A DNA stretch of 54,963 nt, from the NCBI GenBank assembly GCA_902584635.1, contig CACIAQ010000008.1, positions 1 through 54,963 of the forward strand. The letters run 5' to 3'. This DNA is from an uncultured Alphaproteobacteria bacterium (GTDB taxonomy: Bacteria; Pseudomonadota; Alphaproteobacteria; Rhodobacterales; Rhodobacteraceae). Under the pieces are notes generated by a model that made no database searches, was not told the DNA's origin, and saw only the letters and a list, made by a program, of their open reading frames with translations. The first letter of the stretch is position 1; each line of letters starts with the position of its first letter. Positions 26,229 through 35,861 of this stretch are shown one piece after another. Made by a program: the position numbers and the translations under genes.

Positions 26229-26498
26229 TTAATTAACACCTACAAGTTCAAGAGCTCTCTTGCACTTTGCTGTCTCATATGTTGATGTTCCATTTAGAAC
26301 CTCATAATGACACTGAACTGATAGCTCGTCTACCTTAAGCAACGTTTCCCTATCAAGCGAAGCGGTTTTCACAGCACTACTAATTTTATTATCAAACCAT
26401 ACAGACTTTGGGTCACATGAATGATTGAACATTTCTCCAGCAAAAGAAGCAGAGCTTAAACAAAAAACAACCATGGTAAAAAATATTTTTAGTTTCAT
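26229..26498 (-). CDS. Small secreted Cys-containing protein, unknown
   Basis: 89 residues with a signal peptide cleaved after SFA (about residue 20). The mature part of about 69 residues has three Cys (in HSCDP, VQCHYE and AKCKRA), so at most one disulfide with one free thiol. No domain is recognised. A strong AGGAGG lies seven bases before the ATG, suggesting good expression. It is isolated from its neighbours. Confidence 0.65.
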   Translation of the reverse strand: MKLKIFFTMVVFCLSSASFAGEMFNHSCDPKSVWFDNKISSAVKTASLDRETLLKVDELSVQCHYEVLNGTSTYETAKCKRALELVGVN

Positions 26499-26581
26499 AT
26501 ATGTACCTCCTAGAGAAAAATTTACCTTAATTATACATAATTACTATGAGAAATAAAGGTTTAAATTTTGAACTTTGCGGT

Positions 26582-27433
26582 TTAACTGAGAATTTTCAAA
26601 AAGATTAACTTATCATTATCCCAATTAATAATTGATCTTCTTTCTGGTAGTTTGTCGAAAATAGCAATAAATTTTATCAAGGATTTTTTGTGAAATCTTA
26701 CTATCATTTTAAGAGAATCACGTGTGTTGAAATCAATAATTAATGCTTTCACTTCTTTAAAAAACATCTTCTTATGTTTTATGTTATTGACCTTGGTAAC
26801 AAAAAATATTCCGAGGGAGAGCATAACAAAAAATTGTTCTGAGGCCCCGAAACCGTGAATATTTTTCCCAGAGAAAATATCCTCGGGTGTTATTTTTGTT
26901 TTTTTCAATGTTAAACTGCCTTGATTCAAATTTCTTAGAAATTTTACTTTCTCAAACGTCTCACGAATTGTGGATTTTTCTTTATAAAGCGAAACCAAAA
27001 CTGAGTTTAGAAAACTCGTATTGTTGTTTAGTTGAAACTCGATAGGTTTCCCTAGCTTTACATACAACAAGATCATGTCCACATTTGTGCTCACCAACCA
27101 AGACTTCTTGCCACTTAGTAACAATATATTTTTTTTATTATCAAAAAAAGTTTTAATCGGAGCAACAGAGGTTTCTCTGACTGCTAGAGAAATAGTTGCG
27201 CTTATTTTTTGCTTGAAATGATATCTAACTGCACATTGATAAGCAGAGAAAAAGATCCATGAAAGATTATTTGAAACTGATGCTACGGTAACCAGTGTTC
27301 TTACATAATCGACTTTTGATAAATCTTTTTCATTCCAAAAATGTAGAAAACTCTCCTCTTTTTGAAGCCGGGAAGAAAGGATTTTTTTGTCAACGAGCTT
27401 ATCAATTGAGGGTATTTTTAACTGGCAAGTGAT
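26582..27433 (-). pseudogene. Acyl-CoA-dehydrogenase-like frame with no ordinary start codon
   Basis: A continuous frame runs from 27433 to the stop at 26582-26584 (283 codons). Its only ordinary start is TTG at 27124, which would cut off about 100 codons that look genuinely coding. Upstream of 27124 there is no ATG, GTG or TTG back to an in-frame TAA at 27434-27436. The pattern DYVRTLVTVAS..LSW..SAYQCAVR, then AVRETSVAP and LLLSGKKSWLVS, resembles a short, poorly characterised acyl-CoA-dehydrogenase-like family lacking most of the N-terminal domain. Either the start has been lost, or a rare start is used (ATC 27433 has TTAGGA eight bases upstream). The similarity is from memory and moderate. 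Confidence 0.45.
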
Positions 27434-27553
27434 TTAATCAGTCCTAACAAAAGTTTTATATTCTATCTAAATAGAGAAAACAGGCTTTACATATTTCTCT
27501 AAAGTCCATATTAGTTGGTACAAATTTTTTTTAAACCATTAAAGAGGTAGCCA

Positions 27554-29152
27554 GTGATAAAAACGGCAATTTCGATATTAGCTGAGAGCTATCAAAATAA
27601 TTCTCTTAGTAACCAGCTCTCTATTTCACTACTGAGAGTTGAGATACTTGCTGGACTAACGGTAGCTATAGCATTAGTTCCTGAAGCAGTTGCGTTTGCT
27701 TTTGTAGCTGGAGTAGAGCCTCTGGTTGGATTATATGCCGCTTTTATTGTTGGTTTGGTTACCGCTCTTTTTGGAGGAAGGCCGGGGATGATCTCGGGTG
27801 CGACAGGTGCCTTGGCTGTAGTTATGATTTCCCTTGTATCGGAGCACGGTGTTCAATACCTATTTGCGACTGTAATCCTAATGGGTATACTTCAGATACT
27901 TGCTGGTGTTTTTAAGTTAGGAAAATTTATTAGGATGGTTCCTCAACCAGTGATGTTGGGTTTTGTTAATGGGCTTGCAATAGTAATTGGCCTTGCCCAA
28001 ATAAGGCAATTTCAATATGAAACTGCAGATGGCAATTTGGATTGGATGAGTGGTATGCTATTAAGCACCTCGGTTCTAATAGTCTGTGTTACAATGGTTT
28101 TAATTTGGCTTACTCCAAAAATTACACGACTATTGCCTGGGCCTTTAGCAGCAATAATAATTGTCAGCCTAGTTGTTATTTATTTTGATATTCCCGTTCC
28201 GTCCGTCGGAGATCTCGCTCCAGTGGCTGGTGGGTTGCCACTTTTTTCTATTCCGATGGTTCCTCTTAACTTAGAAACTTTATATATCATTTTCCCTTAC
28301 GCGATAGTGCTGTCTGCTATCGGATTAATTGAAAGTCTTTTAACTCTGAACCTTGTTGGGGAAATCACGAATAAAAGAGGTGGAACAAGACAAGAGTGCA
28401 TGGCGCAAGGAGCTGCAAATACCATTACCGGATTTTTTGGTGGTATGGGTGGATGTGCGATGATTGGTCAGTCTATGATTAATGTTAAATCAGGAGGAAG
28501 AACAAGAATTGCTGCTACGGCAGCTTCCCTTTTTCTACTTTTCTTTATTTTATATGGTAGCGCTCTCATTGAGGCAATACCAATAGCCGCTTTAGTAGGC
28601 GTTATGTTCATGGTGGTAATTGGTACCTTTGCTTGGAATTCTATCAGCTTAATCACAAAAATCCCAAAATCAGATGCTCTTGTTATCGTCTTGGTAACTG
28701 TTGTCACAGTTCTCGAAGATTTAGCTGTCGCTGTTTTGGTGGGTGTTATAGTTTCTGCTTTAGTATTTGCCTGGAACTCCGCTATAAGGATTCGAGCCCT
28801 TGAACGCCCCTCTATAAGAACAAAGGGAGCTAAGGTTTATGATATTGAAGGACCTCTTTTTTTTGGATCCGTCGAAAGTTTTGTTGAAATTTTCAAACCA
28901 GATGATGACCCGAAAACAGTTATTCTAGATTTCGCTAAGTCAAAGGTAGTTGATCAATCAGCATTGAAAGCTATTGAAGATATTGCTGAAAAATATCAAA
29001 GTTCTGGAAGAGAGGTGAAATTACGTCACTTAAGCCGTGATTGTCATGACCTCTTGACAAAAACAGGCCAGCTTATGGTAGACAGTGATGACGATCCAAC
29101 TTACCAGATAGCTGTTGATTATAATGTAAAGACAGGCGTTCTAGCTAAATAA
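27554..29152 (+). CDS. SulP-family anion transporter with STAS domain
   Basis: 532 residues. The membrane part (about 25-415, some 12-14 helices) opens with the SulP signature AGLTVAIALVPEAVAFAFVAG and includes FVNGLAIVIGLAQIRQF. A C-terminal STAS domain (about 430-530, KVYDIEGPLFFGSVESF onward) follows. Family members carry sulfate, bicarbonate or dicarboxylates; substrate is not decidable here. The start is GTG 27554 with AAAGAGG at 27541-27547. It is monocistronic and converges on the M20 gene. Confidence 0.9.
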   Translation: MIKTAISILAESYQNNSLSNQLSISLLRVEILAGLTVAIALVPEAVAFAFVAGVEPLVGLYAAFIVGLVTALFGGRPGMISGATGALAVVMISLVSEHGVQYLFATVILMGILQILAGVFKLGKFIRMVPQPVMLGFVNGLAIVIGLAQIRQFQYETADGNLDWMSGMLLSTSVLIVCVTMVLIWLTPKITRLLPGPLAAIIIVSLVVIYFDIPVPSVGDLAPVAGGLPLFSIPMVPLNLETLYIIFPYAIVLSAIGLIESLLTLNLVGEITNKRGGTRQECMAQGAANTITGFFGGMGGCAMIGQSMINVKSGGRTRIAATAASLFLLFFILYGSALIEAIPIAALVGVMFMVVIGTFAWNSISLITKIPKSDALVIVLVTVVTVLEDLAVAVLVGVIVSALVFAWNSAIRIRALERPSIRTKGAKVYDIEGPLFFGSVESFVEIFKPDDDPKTVILDFAKSKVVDQSALKAIEDIAEKYQSSGREVKLRHLSRDCHDLLTKTGQLMVDSDDDPTYQIAVDYNVKTGVLAK

Positions 29153-29166
29153 CTTAATCTTATAAA

Positions 29167-30333
29167 TCAATTGGTGGGCATTTGCTTTTCTACTAGCCTA
29201 GCTAATACTGATGCACCCACTGGAATTATATCTGGATCTAGTGTAAACTTAGGGCTATGCAGTGGTTGAGTTCCACTGTGGCCTATCCTACAGTATGCTC
29301 CTCTAACATGTTTTAACATATCGGCAAAGTCTTCAGAGCCAGTAGCTGGCCGCGCAGCTCTTATAATATTTTCTTTTCCAACAATTTCTTCTGCGGCATC
29401 CATATAACAATCACTTAGTTCATTATCATTATATAAAACATCAAAAGTATTTCGAAGATCAGGAATCACTTCAACATTATAGGTTGCTTCAAGCCCTCTG
29501 CATATCGCTTTTACACGATCTTCAACTAACGCATAAACTTCTTCGGAAAAATACCGTATCGTTCCACAGAGGGTAGCTTCCTCAGGAATTACATTGTACG
29601 CCGAGCCAGAATGAATCTGAGTTATTGATAAGACAACGCTTTCTAGAGGAGGCGTGTTTCTTGAAACTATAGCCTGCATTTGATCAATCATGTTTGCGCA
29701 AATAATAATCGGATCTATTGATTGATGAGGCATAGCGGCATGACTTCCTTTTGCCTTTATTGTGATATCGAAAAAAGAAGCACCAGCCATGGCTTTGCCT
29801 TTGCATATTGAAATCTCACTATGTCTTCCATTTGGAGAATTATGTATTCCATAAATTTCAGAGCATGGAAATTTTTCAAATAAACCCTCTTTTAGCATAA
29901 GTCGCGCTCCTCCCAGGCCTTCCTCAGCTGGTTGAAAAATTAAGATAGCCTTGCCTTTAAAATTGCGGGTTTCACACAGATGCTTTGCTGCCCCCAGCAA
30001 CATTGTAGTATGCCCATCGTGTCCACAAGCATGCATTTTGCCCGGATTTTTTGATGCATAATCAAGATTAGTGGTTTCCTCAATTGGGAGCGCATCCATG
30101 TCTGCTCTTAACCCAATTTGAAAAGAACCTTTTTTCTTGCCATTTATTACAGCTACTACTCCTGTCTTCCCAATATTTGTATGTATCTCATCCACTCCAA
30201 AATGCTTAAGCCTTTTTTTTACTATTTCAGATGTTCTAACCTCTTCAAACCCTAATTCGGGATGCTGGTGAAGGTCTTTAAAGATTTTTTTTAGTTCATT
30301 GGATATTTTGTCTATTTCTGGTAAAATATTCAT
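29167..30333 (-). CDS. M20-family amidohydrolase (hippurate / N-acyl-amino-acid hydrolase type)
   Basis: 388 residues, zinc- or manganese-dependent. The metal site is in HACGHDGH (His101, Cys103, His105) with Glu137-Glu138 in FQPAEEG. LHQHPELGFEE at the N-terminus and the dimerisation (lid) domain around 180-295 are typical of the hippurate hydrolase/IAA-amino acid hydrolase group. It probably releases amino acids from N-acyl or N-aroyl conjugates in the cytoplasm. It is divergent from the quinone reductase operon. Confidence 0.9.
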   Translation of the reverse strand: MNILPEIDKISNELKKIFKDLHQHPELGFEEVRTSEIVKKRLKHFGVDEIHTNIGKTGVVAVINGKKKGSFQIGLRADMDALPIEETTNLDYASKNPGKMHACGHDGHTTMLLGAAKHLCETRNFKGKAILIFQPAEEGLGGARLMLKEGLFEKFPCSEIYGIHNSPNGRHSEISICKGKAMAGASFFDITIKAKGSHAAMPHQSIDPIIICANMIDQMQAIVSRNTPPLESVVLSITQIHSGSAYNVIPEEATLCGTIRYFSEEVYALVEDRVKAICRGLEATYNVEVIPDLRNTFDVLYNDNELSDCYMDAAEEIVGKENIIRAARPATGSEDFADMLKHVRGAYCRIGHSGTQPLHSPKFTLDPDIIPVGASVLARLVEKQMPTN

Positions 30334-30429
30334 ACATTAATTCCTGCTTTAAAAAATTGTGATAACTAGCATGCAAAGAATATGAGCTTAAATTATTTAT
30401 AAATTTTAACAAGCTAATTGGAGAAAAAA

Positions 30430-31404
30430 TTGTCAAAGGCAATCATCGTAAGTGCATATGGTTCCTCTGAAGTCTTGTCCCACCAGGAATTGGACATCAG
30501 TGAACCTTCTGCTAATGAAATTAGAATTAGAAATATGGCTATAGGTGTAAACTATCATGACGTATATGTACGATCGGGACTTTACAAGACATTGACTTTA
30601 CCCGGCATTCCAGGGTGCGAAGCTAGTGGTATAGTCGAAAAGATTGGGGATAATGTTCAAGGCTTTGTGATTGGAGAAAGAGTAACGTTTTGCACAAGAG
30701 AATATGGGGCTTACGCAACCCACATAAATATATCACAGGATAAAGTAATTAAGATCCCTGATTTTTTAAGTGATGAATTAGTTGCGACAAATTTCTTAAG
30801 AGCGATGACAGTAGAAATGCTTATGAATCGAATAACATCAGTTGACTCATCAAAGACAATTTTGGTAACAGCCGCGTCTGGGGGCGTTGGTCGTTTACTT
30901 TGCCAATGGGCAACTGCAATGGGCGTGAAGGTAATAGGCAGTGTAGGATCACAAGAGAAAATTGAGGAAACGAAATTAAATGGATGTATTGAAACTTTTG
31001 TTTCAGGTGACGAAAAATTTAGTAAAAAAGTATTAGATGTTACTAATGGAAAAGGTGTTGATATCGTTTTCGATTCTGTCGGGAATGACACCTTCGAGTC
31101 TTCTTTATCATCATTAGCGCATTGTGGATATTTGATTAATTTTGGTCAATCATCAGGTCCCGTCCAACCTGTATTAATGAGTACATTAGCTGAGAAATCA
31201 CTATCTATTTCTCGTCCTATACTTTTTCATTATTTTGGAAATCGAAAAAACTACGAAAATATGGCAGCTTCTGTATTTAAAGCTTTTGAAGATGAAATAA
31301 TAAAGGTTTCAGAATTTTTGCCATTTGATTTGAAAGATGCATCCAATGCGCATGACACTCTAGAATCTAGAAAGGGTGGGGGAAGTATATATTTAGTCCC
31401 TTGA
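30430..31404 (+). CDS. Quinone oxidoreductase-like MDR protein
   Basis: About 324 residues, medium-chain dehydrogenase/reductase of the zinc-independent quinone oxidoreductase group. GVNYHDVYVRSGLY, PGIPGCEASGIV, and the NADPH-binding AASGGVGRLLCQWA are diagnostic. I start it at TTG 30430, which has GGAG seven bases upstream; TTG 30418 is the alternative. First of four same-strand genes (MDR, sulfurtransferase, GST, hydratase) with gaps of 9, 37 and -4 bp. Confidence 0.85.
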   Translation: MSKAIIVSAYGSSEVLSHQELDISEPSANEIRIRNMAIGVNYHDVYVRSGLYKTLTLPGIPGCEASGIVEKIGDNVQGFVIGERVTFCTREYGAYATHINISQDKVIKIPDFLSDELVATNFLRAMTVEMLMNRITSVDSSKTILVTAASGGVGRLLCQWATAMGVKVIGSVGSQEKIEETKLNGCIETFVSGDEKFSKKVLDVTNGKGVDIVFDSVGNDTFESSLSSLAHCGYLINFGQSSGPVQPVLMSTLAEKSLSISRPILFHYFGNRKNYENMAASVFKAFEDEIIKVSEFLPFDLKDASNAHDTLESRKGGGSIYLVP

Positions 31405-31413
31405 TGCAATAAA

Positions 31414-32304
31414 ATGGAAAAAATAGAAATAGGCTGGAAGTATCCTGAAGCTATAATATCATGTGAATGGCTCCAAAGAAATTTAGGAAATAAGAATTTA
31501 CGGATTTATGATTGTACAACTTTCTTGCACTACACGGATGATCACCCTTCTAAACCCTATGACGTTGAGAGCGGCCATCAGAATTATTTAAGGGAACATA
31601 TTTCTGGAGCGTCATTTCTAGATCTTCAAATCCAGATTTCAGATCCTGAAAGTCAATACAAATTTACCTTGCCTGACATTGAGCGCCTAAGTAATAGTTT
31701 TGGTAAGTTAGGAATTGGTGACCCATACCATATTATTTTGTATTCAACAAATGGTCTTCAGTGGGCTACTAGGGTTTGGTGGATGATTTACATGCTGGGA
31801 TATAAAAAAGTTAGCGTTTTAAATGGTGGTTTAAGAGAGTGGAAACGAAATAATTATGATCTTGAGTCTGGAGAAAATTTTTATTCTAAAACAGAATTTT
31901 CAAATTCCAAAAATCAAGGCTTTTTTGTGGGCAAGGAACAAACACTAGATGCCATGGAAGATAATAGGTGTATTTTAATTAATGCTCTAACGAGTGATAT
32001 TCACAATGGAGAAAGTACGCGTTACGGGAGACCAGGTAGGATCCCGACTAGTATAAATATTCCATTTAGTGATCTCATGGATACAAATACGCATATGTTA
32101 AAATCACCTAAAGAAGCATTGTCGGTTTTTGAAAAACATAATATCACAAAAGATAGTGAGATACTTAACTACTGTGGAGGAGGTATTGCAGCCACATTGA
32201 ATGCTTTTGTCTTGTACCAACTTGGTTTTCAGAAATTGAAAGTTTATGATAATTCTCTGAGTGAATGGGCTATGGATAAAAGTCTTCCTATGGAAATAGA
32301 TTAG
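31414..32304 (+). CDS. Sulfurtransferase (two-domain rhodanese)
   Basis: 296 residues with two rhodanese domains, as in thiosulfate or 3-mercaptopyruvate sulfurtransferases. The C-terminal domain carries the active Cys254 in the loop CGGGIAAT, unlike CRKGVT of thiosulfate or CGSGVT of mercaptopyruvate enzymes. The N-terminal domain lacks a Cys at the equivalent place, as expected. A paralogue with the same loop is at 39501-40367. Sulfur donor unknown. It sits in the quinone-reductase / GST / hydratase operon. Confidence 0.87.
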   Translation: MEKIEIGWKYPEAIISCEWLQRNLGNKNLRIYDCTTFLHYTDDHPSKPYDVESGHQNYLREHISGASFLDLQIQISDPESQYKFTLPDIERLSNSFGKLGIGDPYHIILYSTNGLQWATRVWWMIYMLGYKKVSVLNGGLREWKRNNYDLESGENFYSKTEFSNSKNQGFFVGKEQTLDAMEDNRCILINALTSDIHNGESTRYGRPGRIPTSINIPFSDLMDTNTHMLKSPKEALSVFEKHNITKDSEILNYCGGGIAATLNAFVLYQLGFQKLKVYDNSLSEWAMDKSLPMEID

Positions 32305-32341
32305 GTGTTGATTATATAATGAAAAATTAGAGAGGTTTTTT

Positions 32342-32974
32342 TTGGGTAAAGACGTTCCAATACTATATAGTTTTCGTAGGTGTCCATATGCCATAAGAGC
32401 CAGGTGGGCCCTTCTTTCATCAAATATTGAAGTGGAATTAAGAGAAGTTGTTTTGCGGGATAAGCCACATGAATTCTTGAAGGCTTCAAATTCTGGCACA
32501 GTTCCATGCCTACAATTAAAGGATCAAATAATTGACGAGAGTATTGATATAATGATTTGGGCTTTAAGAAAAAATGACCCAAAGGGCTGGTTAGATATGC
32601 CTGATGAAGGATATTGTTTAGTTGATGAGGTTGAGAAAAAATTTAAACCTAACTTAGACAAAACAAAATACGCTACTCGGTATCCCCAAAATGATAGTAA
32701 AGATAGCAAGAATTTGGCCATAGAATATTTGATTAATCTAGACAAGAAAATAAAAGGCGAATTCATTTTTGGTAAGCAACCAAAGTTAGCTGATATAGCT
32801 ATATTTCCATTCGTTAGACAATTTGCAAACATTGATATAAATTGGTTTAATGAATTTGGGTGGCAAAAGCTTCAAAATTGGCTAAAAGCTTTTGTTGAAT
32901 CGAATATGTTCGATGAATCGCAAAAGAAATTTGTTCAATGGAGGCCGGCGGCAGACCCGGTATTCTTCCCTTGA
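32342..32974 (+). CDS. Glutathione S-transferase / glutaredoxin-2-like protein
   Basis: 210 residues. The N-terminal thioredoxin-fold domain has YSFRRCPYAIRARWAL, with a Cys-Pro-Tyr-Ala motif in place of glutaredoxin CPYC, cis-Pro in TVPCLQL, and DESIDIMIW for glutathione binding. The second half is the helical GST C-domain with KLADIAIFPFVRQF. Single-Cys GSTs of this type reduce glutathione conjugates or act as lyases. The TTG start at 32342 is preceded by GAGAGG. Its stop TGA overlaps the TTG start of the hydratase. Confidence 0.83.
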   Translation: MGKDVPILYSFRRCPYAIRARWALLSSNIEVELREVVLRDKPHEFLKASNSGTVPCLQLKDQIIDESIDIMIWALRKNDPKGWLDMPDEGYCLVDEVEKKFKPNLDKTKYATRYPQNDSKDSKNLAIEYLINLDKKIKGEFIFGKQPKLADIAIFPFVRQFANIDINWFNEFGWQKLQNWLKAFVESNMFDESQKKFVQWRPAADPVFFP

Positions 32975-33774
32975 GCACCAAAAAAAATCTGTCAAATTAC
33001 TTAATTAAATGCTTAGAAAATACGTCTCAAGCACAATTACCAAGTGAAACTATTCCCAACTTCTCTCTGTCAGATGCCTACAGGACCGCTTTAGAGATTA
33101 AAGAAATTCGTGAAAACAAAAAGGAAAAAGTAACGGGCATAAAAGTAGGTTTTACTAACAAAACAATTTGGCACAAATACTCTGTAAACGCACCAATCTA
33201 TGGATTTATGTATTCCTCAACGGTTCTAAACACCAGGCAATCATTTTTACCAGAGAAATTTCTTGAACCGAAGTTTGAGCCTGAGATCTTTTTCAGACTG
33301 GGCAAAAAACCACATAGTGAAATGAGTGATATTGAACTAATTGCTTGCTGCGAGAGCTTTGGAATTGGCGTAGAATTAGTGCAGAGTATCTATAAGGGAT
33401 GGACTTTTAAGTTACCGGATACAGTTGCCGGATTTGGTTTGCATGGCCAGTATAAAATTTTAGAAGAAATGGCAATCCCATCCGATGAAAACAATAAAGT
33501 TGCTCTAATCGACAAATTAAAAAACTTCAATCTTACTTTGAAAAAAAACTCTAAAATACTAGAGCAGGGAAAGTCAAAGAATATATTAGAAGAAAGTCCT
33601 TTAGCTGCCCTGAGATCTTACATAGAATTTTGTGAAAAAAATTTAGATTGGTTAGTCCTTGATGGGTTAATTACAACTGGTACCATTACGGACGCTTACG
33701 ATATAAATAAGGCTGATGTTTTTTCCTGTGAACTTGATTGCTTATTTGAAAAGAAGTTTGTTGTTAAATTTTAA
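32971..33774 (+). CDS. 2-keto-4-pentenoate hydratase-like protein (FAH superfamily), second copy
   Basis: 267 residues from TTG 32971, overlapping the GST stop in TTGA. An ATG at 32938 in the same frame would overlap the GST by 37 bp. VTGIKVGFTNK, EPEIFFRLG with metal-binding Glu residues, and GIGVELVQS align with the hydratase/decarboxylase group. It is more divergent than the copy at 23129; the loop that normally carries the metal-coordinating Asp is changed to WTFKLPDT. It probably acts on a 2-oxo-enoate intermediate, but the pathway is unknown. Confidence 0.78.
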   Translation: MSTKKNLSNYLIKCLENTSQAQLPSETIPNFSLSDAYRTALEIKEIRENKKEKVTGIKVGFTNKTIWHKYSVNAPIYGFMYSSTVLNTRQSFLPEKFLEPKFEPEIFFRLGKKPHSEMSDIELIACCESFGIGVELVQSIYKGWTFKLPDTVAGFGLHGQYKILEEMAIPSDENNKVALIDKLKNFNLTLKKNSKILEQGKSKNILEESPLAALRSYIEFCEKNLDWLVLDGLITTGTITDAYDINKADVFSCELDCLFEKKFVVKF

Positions 33775-33776
33775 AG

Positions 33777-34865
33777 TCACCAGACCTTACCTCTTGCGAT
33801 AACTTTAACTTTTTTTATTTGTTTCTCTTCAGTGATAAGATTTACTTCATTAAGCATGTTAGTTACTACGCATGCATGATTAGGAATAATTTGGATTTTT
33901 TGTCCAATTTCTAAATTTGTTTTTTGTTTGCTCACAATCGTACCATGCTCTTCTGTTAATTGTGTAATTCTAAGCTCAGGGAAGTTTACTATGGTACCAT
34001 GATCATTCATTCCAAAGAGGTCAGACGTTAATACCTTTGACCCAGCATCAATTATGGCTCTGTTTTTTGTTGGAGTTGACACTACAGTTGCTAAAACGGT
34101 CAAAGCAACCTTTTTTTCTGAACAAATCTTGTTTTCAACAAGAGATCTATCATTAAATATATAGGTTCCAATTCTATATTCTGTTGCAACCGGAATATCT
34201 TTGACTTTCCACATGTCAGGCGAGCCACCGATAGACACTGTATTTACAGCAATATTTTTTGCTTCTATTAGTTTTTTTGCTTTAGTTAAAAAGCTGTTAA
34301 TTTTTTGAGCTTGAGAAACAGGAGGGTAGGTCATTAAACCACCGAAAATTAGTCCAGGGCTGTTATTAATCAATTCGGCCAATTCACATGCCTCTTGAGG
34401 ACTTATGACCCCGCAACGGTTGGCTCCAGTATCACACTCAACTAATACAGGTAAAGCTTCCTTAGCCCCTTCAAATTTCTTTGATAAGCCCCTTATGCAA
34501 AAAGAGCTGTCAGCTACGACGGAAACTTTAACTTTCTCGCATAGATTTCGAAGAGCCTTTAATTTTTGTTCTCCTATTATATTGTACGTAATAAGAACAT
34601 CATTAATACCACCCTCGGAAATTATCGCTTCAGCCTCACTTATTTTTTGAGCCGTAATCCCAACCGCTCCAGCTCCAATTTGTAATTTAGCTAAGGCCGG
34701 GATTTTATGTGTCTTAATATGAGGTCTTAATTTTATCCCTACATCATCACAATATCTTTGATATGTAGCTATGTTTTCTTTGACAATATTTAAATCCACA
34801 ATAATTGCGGGGGTATCAATATCTTTGATCAGACTCATTGACTTACTCAGTTTAGTAATTTTCAT
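33777..34865 (-). CDS. D-threonine aldolase / D-serine dehydratase-like PLP enzyme (fold III)
   Basis: 362 residues. The alanine-racemase-like barrel carries the PLP lysine (Lys51) in RPHIKTHK. The C-terminal beta domain carries a metal site His330-x-Cys332 (NHAC), characteristic of the DSD1/D-threonine aldolase group. Known activities include D-threonine aldolase, 3-hydroxy-D-aspartate aldolase and D-serine dehydratase. It is the last of four genes (GYD protein, small protein, epoxide-hydrolase-like, this one) packed with gaps of -4, 7 and 5 bp. Confidence 0.87.
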   Translation of the reverse strand: MKITKLSKSMSLIKDIDTPAIIVDLNIVKENIATYQRYCDDVGIKLRPHIKTHKIPALAKLQIGAGAVGITAQKISEAEAIISEGGINDVLITYNIIGEQKLKALRNLCEKVKVSVVADSSFCIRGLSKKFEGAKEALPVLVECDTGANRCGVISPQEACELAELINNSPGLIFGGLMTYPPVSQAQKINSFLTKAKKLIEAKNIAVNTVSIGGSPDMWKVKDIPVATEYRIGTYIFNDRSLVENKICSEKKVALTVLATVVSTPTKNRAIIDAGSKVLTSDLFGMNDHGTIVNFPELRITQLTEEHGTIVSKQKTNLEIGQKIQIIPNHACVVTNMLNEVNLITEEKQIKKVKVIARGKVW

Positions 34866-34870
34866 TTCTA

Positions 34871-35854
34871 TTATAGTCTTGAGAGAAAATCTAAAATGAA
34901 CTTATTCACTTCTTTAGGTTTTTCTTGTTGAACCCAATGCCCCGAATCATCCAGAAGGCATGCTGATAAAAGGTTTTCATAATTTTTACCAATTCTGTTC
35001 CTAAGATCTTCACTGCTTTTATAATTAGATCCTGTGAAAAAATTTACAGGATCATACCTCCCTGTTAAGAATGCAGAGGGTTGTTTAATTTTTGCATCTG
35101 TGAGCTCAAGTAAGTCCTCAAAATCAATTTGTTGCGCCCTATATCTATTGAGAGGCCCTCGCATCCCACTATTCTCAAACTCGCTGACTAGATAGTCCAT
35201 ATCTTCATTAGTCATCCATGAGGGGTAAGTGTCGAATTCAGGTATACCATCTAGATATCTCGCATTAGGGCCTTTCGAGCTAGCATTTATAGCATTCTCT
35301 TTCTGAAACCGCATTCCTCTCGCATCGATCGAAAAATAGGTTAGCTCCAAATATTTTCGTATATTTTCTTCAAATTCTGCTTCAGCAACACCTTCTTCTT
35401 GAAAATAAAGCTGATAGAAAAACTTGCCCTGATATATTTTTTTAAATAAATCGATTGTGGAAATTTTTCCTCTTGGGAAAAATGGTACTGAGAGGCCTAA
35501 AACAGCAGATATTCTACTTTCATTTAATGCAGCAGTATTCCAGACAATTGGCCCACCCCAATCTCGACCCATTAAGATGGCCTTTTCAAAGCCAAGAGCA
35601 TCTACGACACCAATTACATCGTTAGTGAGTTCTCTCATGCTATAGGCTTTAATTTCGTATGGCTTTGATGAGCCTCCATACCCTCTTACGTCAATGGCAG
35701 CAACGGTGTAGCCCTTCTCTGATAGCAAGGAGATTTGATGTCTCCAACTATACCAGCTCTCAGGACATCCATGAACTAAAACGATTAGTGGTCCTGATCC
35801 TTCTATTTTTGCTCGTATATTTATGTTATTTGATTTTAACATTTTGAAAGTCAT
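34871..35854 (-). CDS. Alpha/beta hydrolase, epoxide-hydrolase-like
   Basis: 327 residues. HGCPESWYSWRHQ (oxyanion region) and the nucleophile Asp98 in GRDWGG mark the epoxide hydrolase/haloalkane dehalogenase branch, where Asp attacks the substrate. The catalytic His is in DSGHWVQQEKP near the C-terminus. A cap domain lies at about 130-240. Soluble and cytoplasmic; substrate unknown. It lies in the four-gene minus operon with a D-threonine-aldolase-like gene. Confidence 0.87.
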   Translation of the reverse strand: MTFKMLKSNNINIRAKIEGSGPLIVLVHGCPESWYSWRHQISLLSEKGYTVAAIDVRGYGGSSKPYEIKAYSMRELTNDVIGVVDALGFEKAILMGRDWGGPIVWNTAALNESRISAVLGLSVPFFPRGKISTIDLFKKIYQGKFFYQLYFQEEGVAEAEFEENIRKYLELTYFSIDARGMRFQKENAINASSKGPNARYLDGIPEFDTYPSWMTNEDMDYLVSEFENSGMRGPLNRYRAQQIDFEDLLELTDAKIKQPSAFLTGRYDPVNFFTGSNYKSSEDLRNRIGKNYENLLSACLLDDSGHWVQQEKPKEVNKFILDFLSRL

Positions 35855-35861
35855 TTCAGCT

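Noticed and set aside
26499-27553. Mobile element or defence island around the unknown frames
   Set aside because: No transposase, integrase, terminal inverted repeats or target duplications were found. The frame looks like an acyl-CoA-dehydrogenase relative.
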